Shown here: in pieces, positions 1-6,491 of the stretch
Numbering within the stretch: position 1 is the stretch's first letter
Layout of the letters: every line of letters begins with the position of its first letter
From: JBMYXZ01 sp049608925
GTDB lineage: Bacteria > Pseudomonadota > Alphaproteobacteria > JAGOMX01
Assembly (NCBI GenBank): GCA_049608925.1
Contig: JBMYXZ010000076.1
Span: 1 to 6,648, forward strand
DNA length: 6,648 bases
Direction: 5' to 3'
Notes under the pieces: generated by a model
The model's database searches: none
Told to the model about the DNA's origin: nothing
The model's input: only the letters and a program-made list of their open reading frames with translations
Position numbers and translations under genes: made by a program

Positions 1-1
1 T

Positions 2-124
2 CTGTTCGCCTTTGAGTCCCACCAATCCATAAAGACCATCAATTCTATTCATGAATTAAAATCTCTAAGGAATTCTGCGGACAGTAGGAAACATGCTAGT
101 TATCAAGATTTGATAACTGCATAA
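2..124 (+). CDS. possible 3' end of an unrecognised gene (partial)
   Basis: One plus-strand frame is open from the left edge to a TAA at 122-124, giving 40 residues ending in YQDLITA. The other five frames are all interrupted in this stretch. Forty open codons can easily occur by chance, so support is weak. The peptide is polar, with no membrane segment, and matches no family I recognise. If real, the gene converges on the translocase, with the repeat-rich region between the two acting as a shared 3' region. A long hairpin covers the last codons and the stop. The start lies outside the window. Confidence 0.3.
   Translation: MFAFESHQSIKTINSIHELKSLRNSADSRKHASYQDLITA
93..122. repeat. long hairpin overlapping a putative stop codon
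   Basis: The arms at 98-106 and 110-118 are perfect 9-bp inverted copies (AGTTATCAA / TTGATAACT) around a 3-nt loop. With T97 bulged, the stem continues four more pairs (93-96 with 119-122), 13 bp in all. There is no T-run on either strand just past the hairpin, so it is not a typical intrinsic terminator. It could be an mRNA 3'-end structure, a protein-binding palindrome or a remnant of a mobile element. Confidence 0.6.
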
Positions 125-140
125 AAAACTGAAAAATTGC

Positions 141-171
141 AAAAAATGGATTCCGCGGTCAAGCCGCGGAA
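141..171 (-). terminator. candidate intrinsic terminator in the CCGCGG repeat
   Basis: On the minus strand a GC-rich perfect 8-bp stem (arms 164-171 and 151-158, 5-nt loop) is followed after four bases by six T residues (141-146) and then another T-rich run. It lies about 155 nt past the translocase stop and is the more stable of the two candidate terminators for that gene. The four-base gap before the T-run is not ideal. Confidence 0.45.
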
Positions 172-251
172 AGTCGGAGTGTATGGAGTTGAGTGGAGAA
201 AATCCTGAAACGTCAGGACCTTCCCTTCACCATAAATTATCCCAGAGACTC
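146..251 (+). repeat. intergenic repeat, left copy 1
   Basis: The unit begins ATGGATTCCGCGGTCAAGCC and runs through AAGTCGGAGTGTATGG, a GGAGAAAATCCTGAAAC segment and ATAAATTATCCCAGAGACTC. The same order of blocks is found, diverged, in the reverse complement of 6492-6580 and 6581-6648. It carries two inverted repeats: TTCCGCGG/CCGCGGAA at 151-158 and 164-171, and TCCTGA/TCAGGA at 203-208 and 213-218. I see no coding capacity. It looks like a dispersed non-coding repeat or MITE-like element. Confidence 0.6.
199..218 (-). terminator. candidate intrinsic terminator for the translocase
   Basis: Read on the minus strand, this is a 6-bp stem TCCTGA-CGTT-TCAGGA followed directly by TTTT (199-202). 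It lies about 110 nt past the translocase stop. The stem is short and the U-run is only four bases, so it is a weak candidate. It sits inside the intergenic repeat, so any termination role may be incidental. Confidence 0.35.
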
Positions 252-287
252 ATGGATCAAGCCGCGGAAAGTCCGAGTGTGTGTGAT
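252..287 (+). repeat. intergenic repeat, left copy 2 (truncated)
   Basis: This is a second, tandem copy starting right after copy 1. It shares the TCAAGCCGCGGAAAGTC core, offset by 98 bp from copy 1, and the similarity ends around GAGTGTGTG. Compared with copy 1 it lacks the 8-bp left arm TTCCGCGG, so it cannot form the CCGCGG hairpin. The remaining bases to 325 (the 3' flank of the translocase) show no recognisable feature. Confidence 0.55.
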
Positions 288-325
288 GACAGGGCAAAGA
301 CCATAGCCCCAACTTACCAAACCAA

Positions 326-1900
326 CTAAGCTGTCTTGGTATTGACAACAGCTTCGCCAACCATGGGCTTTTCATCTGTATTAGCAGGCGTAAAGGTTGT
401 TGGCTGCGGATCTTCTGTCATCGACTTATAGCGGTTGTTCAGCTTGAACACTGCCATGATCCAGATGCAAGCAGTCACCAATACCGCAACAGCCAAATAT
501 GGCGCGATGGTCATTAGATCACCGATGGCAAACAGCATTAAGATCGCACCCGAGAAATATCCACCACTTGCTTTTGAGAAGATATATCCTGTTACATCCA
601 CTGCTGCTTTGCCCTTTGTCTTCAGCTCAGCATCCAGCGGGATATAGGCCATTTCCTTGGTTGGATCAAACAGCGAGTACTTCGCACTTTTACACATAAT
701 ATGCTGCACGGCACCTAAGATCGCCGCTACATACAGCGGTGTTAAGCTGTAAAGAGCACACAGTGGAGTCAGCTCTTCCCGGAAAAAGATAAACATGAAA
801 AAGGCCGAGGCACTTCCCAGCAGAACCAATGGTGTCACGATGGCACCGCGGAACCAACCAAACTTTTCAACGATCCCCTTTGAGAAGAAGATGATCAAGA
901 TAGTCAGAACACCGATAGACATCGAATACGACCCCATGAAGTTTGTATAGTCAACAGGATCGGGGAATTGCAGCTTCAACTGTTTCTTCCACAAGATACC
1001 CATCAGGTTCATCGAGAATCCGTAACACATCACCAACAAGCTAATAAGACCCAACACGGGAGAAGACAGAACGTGCTTAACACTCTCGCGGAAAGACAAT
1101 TTCAACTTGGTATTATTCTTCTGTTGGCGTACAGCAGCAGCTTCATCAAAGTGACGCTCGTCCGTCAGGACATTATTGCAAATCCAACGGTACGTCAGCA
1201 TGATCATGATCGCAACAGCAACAACAGTCGCAGCCGTCAGATTGATGTATTGCCCCCAGGCTTGCTGGTCTGTCGAACAATCTGCACGCATCGCACAGAA
1301 CCACTTCGATACATAACCCGCGCCTATCAGGGCAAAATGACCAAGGAAAGCATAGATTCCATAGAATCTTTTTGCTTCATTCGTCCGCGTTATAAAGTTG
1401 GCAAATTTCCAGAACAATAGGTTAAGTGCTATAGCTCCCCACAACTCTGCAAATACGAAAAACAAGACTGAGGTCCAGATTCCATAAAGCGAAATCAAAT
1501 GCTGAAAGTGCGGATGCTCTTGTTTTAATTGAGCAATCATCGCAGGATCAGGATGCAACGAAGCAGTATTGGGAAATAGATATAAAGCGAATATTGTCAA
1601 AAAGGAAACAAAGGCGGAAATACAAATATAAAACAGAGAATGTCGAGAGAGGGTATTTGATAATTTGGTGTATGCCATGACGAATAAGACCGACATTGGC
1701 ATCAGCACCCCGCCTTTCAGAAACGGAATAACTTCCGGCCCAGAGTGCGTAATGACAAGCGCATCTTTGGTATTTCTTAAAAGCGTATAATTGAACAAAA
1801 CGAAAAACATCATGAGGCCCATAGGTAAACACTTTTTGAGCTCATACGAATGAACAGGCCAAATAAACGCCCGTAATTTACTGAATTGTTGCGGTTGCAA
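326..1900 (-). CDS. tlc: ATP/ADP translocase (NTT/Tlc family nucleotide carrier)
   Basis: This is a 524-residue inner-membrane carrier with about 12 hydrophobic segments, the usual length for bacterial NTT proteins. Family members exchange host ATP for bacterial ADP, which is energy parasitism. Sequence signs are LRNTKDALVIT (41-51), IPFLK (58-62), FAELWG (150-155), LLFWKFANFIT, NEAKRFYG, SAKYSLFDPTKEMAYIPLD (405-423) and KGKAAVDV (429-436). The N-terminus (FSKLRAFIWPVHSYELKK) resembles the start of rickettsial Tlc proteins, so the frame is full length. The best start is TTG: upstream in frame there is no ATG or GTG before a TAA near 1953, and the first internal ATG (residue 27) would remove conserved sequence. 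Only a weak GGGA precedes it. The stop is TAG. By remembered alignment with plant NTT1, three of four functional charged residues are kept (K62, E152, K443), but the fourth, a Glu in NLVE, is Gly301. Many NTT paralogues carry other nucleotides, so strict ATP/ADP exchange is probable but not shown. Confidence 0.96.
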   Translation of the reverse strand: MQPQQFSKLRAFIWPVHSYELKKCLPMGLMMFFVLFNYTLLRNTKDALVITHSGPEVIPFLKGGVLMPMSVLFVMAYTKLSNTLSRHSLFYICISAFVSFLTIFALYLFPNTASLHPDPAMIAQLKQEHPHFQHLISLYGIWTSVLFFVFAELWGAIALNLLFWKFANFITRTNEAKRFYGIYAFLGHFALIGAGYVSKWFCAMRADCSTDQQAWGQYINLTAATVVAVAIMIMLTYRWICNNVLTDERHFDEAAAVRQQKNNTKLKLSFRESVKHVLSSPVLGLISLLVMCYGFSMNLMGILWKKQLKLQFPDPVDYTNFMGSYSMSIGVLTILIIFFSKGIVEKFGWFRGAIVTPLVLLGSASAFFMFIFFREELTPLCALYSLTPLYVAAILGAVQHIMCKSAKYSLFDPTKEMAYIPLDAELKTKGKAAVDVTGYIFSKASGGYFSGAILMLFAIGDLMTIAPYLAVAVLVTACIWIMAVFKLNNRYKSMTEDPQPTTFTPANTDEKPMVGEAVVNTKTA

Positions 1901-1962
1901 GGCTATCCCACTAAAAGCTGTCGCTGCTTTATATGTAGTACCTTCCGCCGAAAATTACAACT

Positions 1963-1990
1963 ATTTTTCCACATTTTTCTTATTTGTCAA
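1963..1990 (-). promoter_or_regulatory. candidate promoter of the translocase gene
   Basis: On the minus strand a perfect TTGACA (plus 1985-1990) is followed after 16 bp by AAAAAT (plus 1963-1968), a partial -10 match. The predicted transcript would have a 5' leader of roughly 55 nt before the TTG start. A second, weaker possibility is the TACATATAAA stretch closer to the gene. The rest of 1901-2121 is AT-rich non-coding DNA with a 10-bp palindrome AAGTATACTT at about 2018-2027, which could be an operator but has no other support. Confidence 0.4.
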
Positions 1991-2122
1991 AATAAGTCAT
2001 CATTACATGCATTTGCAAGTATACTTAAAATGCGATAAATCCTTCAATAGATAATATTCTGAAAAATTTTAGCCCAGACGTAATAGTTATTTTTTGTATT
2101 TTGCAACCTCCCCTCAAACACC

Positions 2123-2161
2123 AAAAAGGGCTGCATTAAACTAACGCTTAGCTGCAGCCCT
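2123..2161 (-). terminator. strong intrinsic terminator of the RTX gene
   Basis: Read on the minus strand, a perfect 9-bp stem AGGGCTGCA/TGCAGCCCT (arms 2153-2161 and 2127-2135) encloses a small inner hairpin CTAA-GCG-TTAG. It is followed at once by a run of T residues (2123-2126, extending the paired T). It lies about 20 nt past the RTX stop codon, an ideal position. It should separate the RTX transcript from the downstream translocase gene. Confidence 0.88.
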
Positions 2162-2182
2162 GATAGTGAATGTGTGCACATT

Positions 2183-5100
2183 TTAGAAGAAGAAATTATT
2201 CCCTGTCAGGGTTGCTACATCAACATCAACAAGGTTAATAACAGCCCCGACTTGAAAACCAAATGGATTTGGATTTGCAAAGTCAATTACAGTACCGTCA
2301 CTTCCATCATCAAAAACAAGATTGCTGCTTCTGAATAAATCAAGCACCCCTTGATCATCTAACCCCAAACCGGCGCCAACACCAAGTGCACTAAAGTCAA
2401 TCACATCTTCATTAACATTGAAATCTAGAATGACATCGAAACCAGAACCTCCATCATTTTGTATCAAGTCAAATCCACTTCCAAGGGTTACAAAATCCGT
2501 TCCAACATCATCTCCAAATCCAGACAGGTCAATAGAATCATTACCCGCACCAAGATCAATGGTATTGCTACCAATATTTCCTAAGGCTAAAACAAGATCA
2601 TCACCATCTCCCATTAGTAAGTCATTGATCCCGCTGGAGGCCCTAATGGTTACTACATCATCACCGTCACCCATATCAAAGGTGTTATTGCCTGTTGAAA
2701 AGTCAGCTAGCGCACCTTCACCCCCAGAACCCATACTGATGACCATGTTATCACCAGTCGATTCACTCAAATTCACACCTTCAGTGAGAAAGCCACCAAC
2801 AAAATCAACCAGACCATCATCATCATTACCAAGGTCTATAATGTTATCACCACTTGATCCTGTTAATACAATTAAATCAACTCCATCGCCGCCATTCACT
2901 GTATTATCACCGCTGGAGGATTCTAGATTAACAGAATCATTGCCATCGCCACCATTCACTGTGTTATCACCACTGGATAATTCTAGATCAACAAAATCAT
3001 CTCCATCGCCAGCCTCAATAATGGTATCTCCGTTGAATTCTTCCAGATCAACAAAGTCATCTCCATCGCCAAGATCTATAAATGTTTCCTCAGGCACATA
3101 ATCATCTGGCCGGAATAAGTCAGAATTTACCCCAAAATTTGATACAATGTCGTTACCTCCCTCGGTAAATATTGTGGAGCCACCAGCTACTATGTATACG
3201 AAATCATTACCTTCGCCTGCATATATCGTTAGTTCTTCGAAGTCCCCAAGTTTTACCTGCCCAAAATCCCACGGAACCACGTCATAGAAAGTATCGGCAA
3301 AGCTCGTTCCACGAATCGCCTCAACCCCTATAAACCGATCATCTGATACGTTTCTGGAGCTGTGATTCTCAACGCCTAAATTGCCTTCAGGGTCGACAAC
3401 GTTATCGGGAACAAAACTTACTGATCTGGTTTCATTTTCGTAAGATGCAATATCAAAGCCATCACCACCGATGTATGTTCCTCCACTGCCTGCAATATCG
3501 AACACATCATCTCCGGCACCACCATCAAGAACGTTGATACCTGCGCCTGCAATCAGCAGATCATCTCCGTCACGTCCGATTAGATGGTCATCACCCAAAC
3601 CGCCAGTCAACACGTTGTCATTGTTGTCACCCTTCAGGATGTCATCATGATCACTGCCCAAAAGGTTTTCGATACTGTCGTAAACATCTCGTCGGGCGTC
3701 GCCTGTATTGTCACCAGAATTCATCAAGTCTGCCAGCACCCCACTGGTTGCACCAGCATAGGAAGCGGTATCGTTTCCGTCACCGCCATATAACCAATCA
3801 CGACCAAAGAAGAACCCACTGCGGCCACCTTCCAGCACGTTATCACCATCGTTACCGATCAGCACATCTGATCCACGACCACCGATAGCATTTTCAATAC
3901 TGTTCAGAGCAGATACTCCGCCAAGTGAAATCGCATAGCCATCATAATCTGCCAGACCATGCTCGCTTAAACCATTTTCCAGGCTTATGACGACACCTAG
4001 CCAAGCATCTCTGTATGATACTGTATCATTACCATCACGACCATCAACGTGGTCTATACCGCGTCCCGGGGTAAAGATATTGTCGTTTTCGTCTCCCTTA
4101 AGCACGTCACCACGTCGCGTACCAATTATATTTTCAAATCCTGCGAGGTCATCATCACCGTGGCCTTCATACACACCTGCTTCAAGATCAATGTGAACGG
4201 CCTTTGAAGAATACTCGTAGCTAATTGTATCACTGCCAGCGCCTGCATCTATAATGTCATGCCCGTTACTGCTGACGAAGGTATCATCGTGCTCGGACCC
4301 ACGGAATTCTTCGATATCCCGGTATCTGTCACCTGCAGCATCGCCTTCATTATTACGGCTGTTTTGCAGATCAACTAGAACGCCTTCTTCAGAATTGAAG
4401 AAGGACACGATATCATGACCCCCACGGCCATAAAGCCTGTCGGCACCCGCACCACCTTCTAAGATGTTATCACCGTGATCTCCAATTAATCTGTCGTTGT
4501 AAATGGATCCGATTAGATTTTCTACATTTAACAAGACATCGCCATCGGCATATCCTTTTCTGGCATATCCACTGCCTTCAGTGGATCCATCTGTCAATTT
4601 TACCTGCACACGGCTGGTCGAGCTGGAATATGACACTGTGTCAACGCCGTCACCACCATCAATGCGGTTGGCAAGATCGTTTGCAAAAATTATGTCATTA
4701 CCTATACCCGCAACTGCGTTTTCAATGTTTGCACCTGTGTGGACAAAGTTTTTCTCACCAGCATCATCTGTATCACCGTCTCCATTCAGGTCAGTATCAC
4801 GAACAAGAACATCACCGTCCTCGTCAACTGCAGCAGGAGCGATGAAAATTATCTCGCTTCCAATGCGGGAGAAGAATTCAGACCCTTCTCGCAGATCAAT
4901 GCGTACGTCGCCCTCAAAAGCTGTGCTGTCAATTGTATCGGTGCCACCACCATCCCAGATGGTTGTAGAAATAGCCACGGGTCCACGAGGTCCGTCTTCT
5001 ATGCCAGGCAAACCATTGAACGAAAGCGTTGTATCGGTGTCGTTATAGCTATAATTTGCACCGTATAGAAACTGAACTGTCATTATATCTAGTATTGATG

Positions 5101-6343
5101 GCCCGCTTGTAATTATGTTCAACCCGTCTATATTGTTCAAACCACGTTCAGCTCCCTGAGTGGTTTGCATAATGGAATAAGCGCGCGAGCTTAGCTCTGG
5201 CACGAGTGTGTCGCCGGACTTCAAGCCTCCATCAACGTTGTTGGTGTGTGATAATCCCAAAATATGACCGACTTCATGAATCGTTACGAATCTTGTAAAT
5301 TGGTCATCATAATCTTGCCTGTTATCAAAGTCTGGAAATAAATATTCTTGCAATACATTTTCAACATATTGGAATTCAAGCTTACCGCCATCCAGAACTG
5401 TGGGCATCCCTAAAGGATCTAATCCCAATTCGCCTGCTAGTATATCATAGTTATATGTACCATCATCTGTCAGGGCATCTTGATTGAGAGCAAACTGTGC
5501 AAATCCAGCGTAATCCTGACTTGGGTCATTAATTATCTGTGCCACTAATATTGGCTGATCCTGGGAATCAAGATTGTTATTTTGAACACGTGGAATAAAG
5601 TCACCATATTGTTTCGATAAGGCTGCACCGATAGGGTCATCTGCAGGAAAGGCTTCAAAGGGTATTGGCTCTCCATTTGGAAGTAATTCAAAGTTTTCAG
5701 CTTCGCTTCCGGATACTTCCGTAAAGGTAATATTAGCAACCTCACTCCATGCGGAAATCGTATCAAGATAATATTCTGCCTCTTCCTCTGTCATAGCGCG
5801 CTTCAAATCTCTTGGGGCAAAGTCAGAATCAGCAAATACACTGAAATCAAGTTCAGTGACAACTCTAATTTCTATTGCTTCACCAATTGAATGCCCTGCC
5901 AAGCCAATGCGTCCTCCCATGTCAGATTGATCAAACTGGGTATCAAGCCCAAGAGACTGAAAAGTATCTTCAACTCTCTGCACATTATCTTTGCTGAAAA
6001 TCAGTAATTGATCAGGGGAAAAAGTACTAACAGCAGTATTGTCCATCCCATCAGAAAATACTGTATGCGGGATACTGTTATCCATTTGTGGGAACACCGT
6101 GGTGTTGGCCTCAAATGCTGCGAAATTTGCAACAGGCACTGGCACCACAGACACACCTGCGGCTGCATCGGATGATCCATAACTAACCGATTCACTTTGA
6201 TAATCCACGTTATCTAGATTGCTGTACGACGAATCATGCCAGGAATACACATTCCCACTCACAAGAAAATCATCGCCGGCAAAAAGATTGAAGGAATACT
6301 GATAAGGGCTATTATTATAGCCATCGATACAAAACATACACAT
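2183..6343 (-). CDS. large RTX protein with M10-type zinc metallopeptidase domain, probable type I secretion substrate
   Basis: About 1386 residues, numbered from the ATG at 6341-6343. That start is chosen because AAGGGG lies 8 nt upstream; a GTG three codons earlier overlaps that site. There is no classical signal peptide; the protein opens MCMFC. The peptidase domain spans roughly 150-430: VANITFTEV at 202-210, zinc site HEVGHILGLSH at 356-366 (His356, Glu357, His360, His366), Met-turn SIM with Met392, then LDIMTVQFLYGAN at 418-430, a serralysin-family signature. TIWDGGGTDTID (461-472) begins the serralysin C-terminal domain. Six RTX modules start near 568, 644, 705, 773, 858 and 964, followed by a 20-residue RTX array (about 1095-1277). 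The end (DFNVNEDVIDFSALG ... INLVDVDVATLTGNNFFF) has the hydrophobic tail of type I secreted proteins. I infer a secreted Ca-dependent protease or surface protein; the target is unknown. Classical serralysins are about 470-500 residues, so this one is greatly enlarged. No ABC exporter genes are in view. The stop is TAA. Confidence 0.95.
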   Translation of the reverse strand: MCMFCIDGYNNSPYQYSFNLFAGDDFLVSGNVYSWHDSSYSNLDNVDYQSESVSYGSSDAAAGVSVVPVPVANFAAFEANTTVFPQMDNSIPHTVFSDGMDNTAVSTFSPDQLLIFSKDNVQRVEDTFQSLGLDTQFDQSDMGGRIGLAGHSIGEAIEIRVVTELDFSVFADSDFAPRDLKRAMTEEEAEYYLDTISAWSEVANITFTEVSGSEAENFELLPNGEPIPFEAFPADDPIGAALSKQYGDFIPRVQNNNLDSQDQPILVAQIINDPSQDYAGFAQFALNQDALTDDGTYNYDILAGELGLDPLGMPTVLDGGKLEFQYVENVLQEYLFPDFDNRQDYDDQFTRFVTIHEVGHILGLSHTNNVDGGLKSGDTLVPELSSRAYSIMQTTQGAERGLNNIDGLNIITSGPSILDIMTVQFLYGANYSYNDTDTTLSFNGLPGIEDGPRGPVAISTTIWDGGGTDTIDSTAFEGDVRIDLREGSEFFSRIGSEIIFIAPAAVDEDGDVLVRDTDLNGDGDTDDAGEKNFVHTGANIENAVAGIGNDIIFANDLANRIDGGDGVDTVSYSSSTSRVQVKLTDGSTEGSGYARKGYADGDVLLNVENLIGSIYNDRLIGDHGDNILEGGAGADRLYGRGGHDIVSFFNSEEGVLVDLQNSRNNEGDAAGDRYRDIEEFRGSEHDDTFVSSNGHDIIDAGAGSDTISYEYSSKAVHIDLEAGVYEGHGDDDLAGFENIIGTRRGDVLKGDENDNIFTPGRGIDHVDGRDGNDTVSYRDAWLGVVISLENGLSEHGLADYDGYAISLGGVSALNSIENAIGGRGSDVLIGNDGDNVLEGGRSGFFFGRDWLYGGDGNDTASYAGATSGVLADLMNSGDNTGDARRDVYDSIENLLGSDHDDILKGDNNDNVLTGGLGDDHLIGRDGDDLLIAGAGINVLDGGAGDDVFDIAGSGGTYIGGDGFDIASYENETRSVSFVPDNVVDPEGNLGVENHSSRNVSDDRFIGVEAIRGTSFADTFYDVVPWDFGQVKLGDFEELTIYAGEGNDFVYIVAGGSTIFTEGGNDIVSNFGVNSDLFRPDDYVPEETFIDLGDGDDFVDLEEFNGDTIIEAGDGDDFVDLELSSGDNTVNGGDGNDSVNLESSSGDNTVNGGDGVDLIVLTGSSGDNIIDLGNDDDGLVDFVGGFLTEGVNLSESTGDNMVISMGSGGEGALADFSTGNNTFDMGDGDDVVTIRASSGINDLLMGDGDDLVLALGNIGSNTIDLGAGNDSIDLSGFGDDVGTDFVTLGSGFDLIQNDGGSGFDVILDFNVNEDVIDFSALGVGAGLGLDDQGVLDLFRSSNLVFDDGSDGTVIDFANPNPFGFQVGAVINLVDVDVATLTGNNFFF
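2881..3060 (-). repeat. tandem 60-bp repeat, three close copies, in frame
   Basis: Three consecutive 60-bp units (2881-2940, 2941-3000, 3001-3060) encode 20-residue RTX units of the form [DN]-D-x-V-[DN]-L-E-x-S-S-G-D-N-T-V-N-G-G-D-G. The first two units differ at only about 9 of 60 positions. Weaker copies continue toward the C-terminus down to about 2520 (GDNIIDLG, GNNTFDMG, GINDLLMG, GSNTIDLG). The period is a multiple of three, so copy-number change would keep the frame. Confidence 0.85.
3220..4720 (-). repeat. coding repeat: six RTX modules of about 60-105 residues
   Basis: Each module follows the plan GGxGxDTVSY, then a hydrophobic strand such as GVLVDL, a GDA-type linker, IENLxGSxxDD, LxGDxxDNxLxGGxGxD. 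Module starts (Asp of the D-[TI]-x-S-[YF] motif) are residues 568, 644, 705, 773, 858 and 964. The glycine- and aspartate-rich nonapeptides should fold as calcium-loaded parallel beta-rolls. The spacing (76, 61, 68, 85, 106) varies, so duplication is old and diverged, unlike the younger array downstream. Confidence 0.8.
4754..4792 (-). other. EF-hand-like calcium loop inside the RTX protein
   Basis: Residues 518-530 read DLNGDGDTDDAGE, a D-x-N-x-D-G-D-x-D pattern like EF-hand or dockerin calcium loops. It sits in a stretch that appears inserted between the serralysin-type TIWDGGG...RIG segment and the ANIENAVAGIGND segment, which are close together in classical serralysins. It probably adds a calcium site between the peptidase and the RTX arrays. 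No helix flanking typical of a true EF-hand is obvious. Confidence 0.5.
5246..5278 (-). other. zinc-binding motif HExxHxxGxxH of the RTX metallopeptidase
   Basis: These codons encode HEVGHILGLSH, with all three zinc-ligand His residues and the catalytic Glu intact. The Met-turn follows 26 residues after the last His (SIM, then Gln-Thr). Serralysins carry Ser-Tyr after the Met, with Tyr as an extra zinc ligand; here Thr stands in that place. The site is predicted to be catalytically competent. Confidence 0.93.
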
Positions 6344-6351
6344 GAGAGACA

Positions 6352-6357
6352 CCCCTT
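6352..6357 (-). promoter_or_regulatory. ribosome binding site that decides the RTX start
   Basis: On the minus strand AAGGGG ends 8 nt before the ATG at 6341-6343. This is near-ideal Shine-Dalgarno strength and spacing. The upstream GTG (6350-6352) overlaps the last G of this site and has no usable site of its own, so it is very unlikely to be the start. Confidence 0.75.
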
Positions 6358-6381
6358 ATAACAAAACAAATATCTACTATA

Positions 6382-6387
6382 ATTATA
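6382..6387 (-). promoter_or_regulatory. candidate -10 box of the RTX gene
   Basis: A perfect TATAAT lies on the minus strand inside the palindrome CTATAATTATAG (6377-6388), about 38 nt before the ATG. No good TTGACA stands 16-18 bp upstream; the sequence there is only AT-rich (CTAATA). An activator may be needed, or this is a chance match in AT-rich DNA. I see no gene or other feature in the AT-rich stretch 6389-6491. Confidence 0.35.
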
Positions 6388-6491
6388 GACAGAAAAAGGT
6401 TTAATATTAGTTAATAGATGATTTAAAATGATGTAATAAAGGGGATATTTATAATAATTAGAGGGTTTAAGCTTTATGCCAGGAGTCCAAG

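Noticed and set aside
93..122. Intrinsic terminator at the left hairpin
   Set aside because: The plus strand continues with an A-run, and the minus strand has no T-run next to the stem.
968..1420. A 150-codon open frame on the plus strand inside the translocase
   Set aside because: It is antisense to a well-conserved membrane carrier, and its composition shows no domain or membrane segment of its own.
1901..2182. A possible small gene or RNA gene between the two main genes
   Set aside because: Apart from the promoter-like boxes, a short palindrome and the terminator, I see no open frame with a start and ribosome site and no tRNA-like structure.
2881..3060. Regular 60-bp periodicity that could suggest a CRISPR array
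   Set aside because: The whole unit repeats, with no unique spacers, and it is in frame within a coding gene encoding RTX motifs.
2418..3101. A 227-codon open frame on the plus strand rich in Ser and Pro
   Set aside because: It lies antisense to the RTX repeats; the low-complexity SPSP pattern is the mirror of Gly-Asp codons, and no ribosome site or family resemblance supports it.
6350..6352. GTG start for the RTX gene
   Set aside because: It overlaps the AAGGGG ribosome site, whose spacing fits the ATG at 6341-6343.
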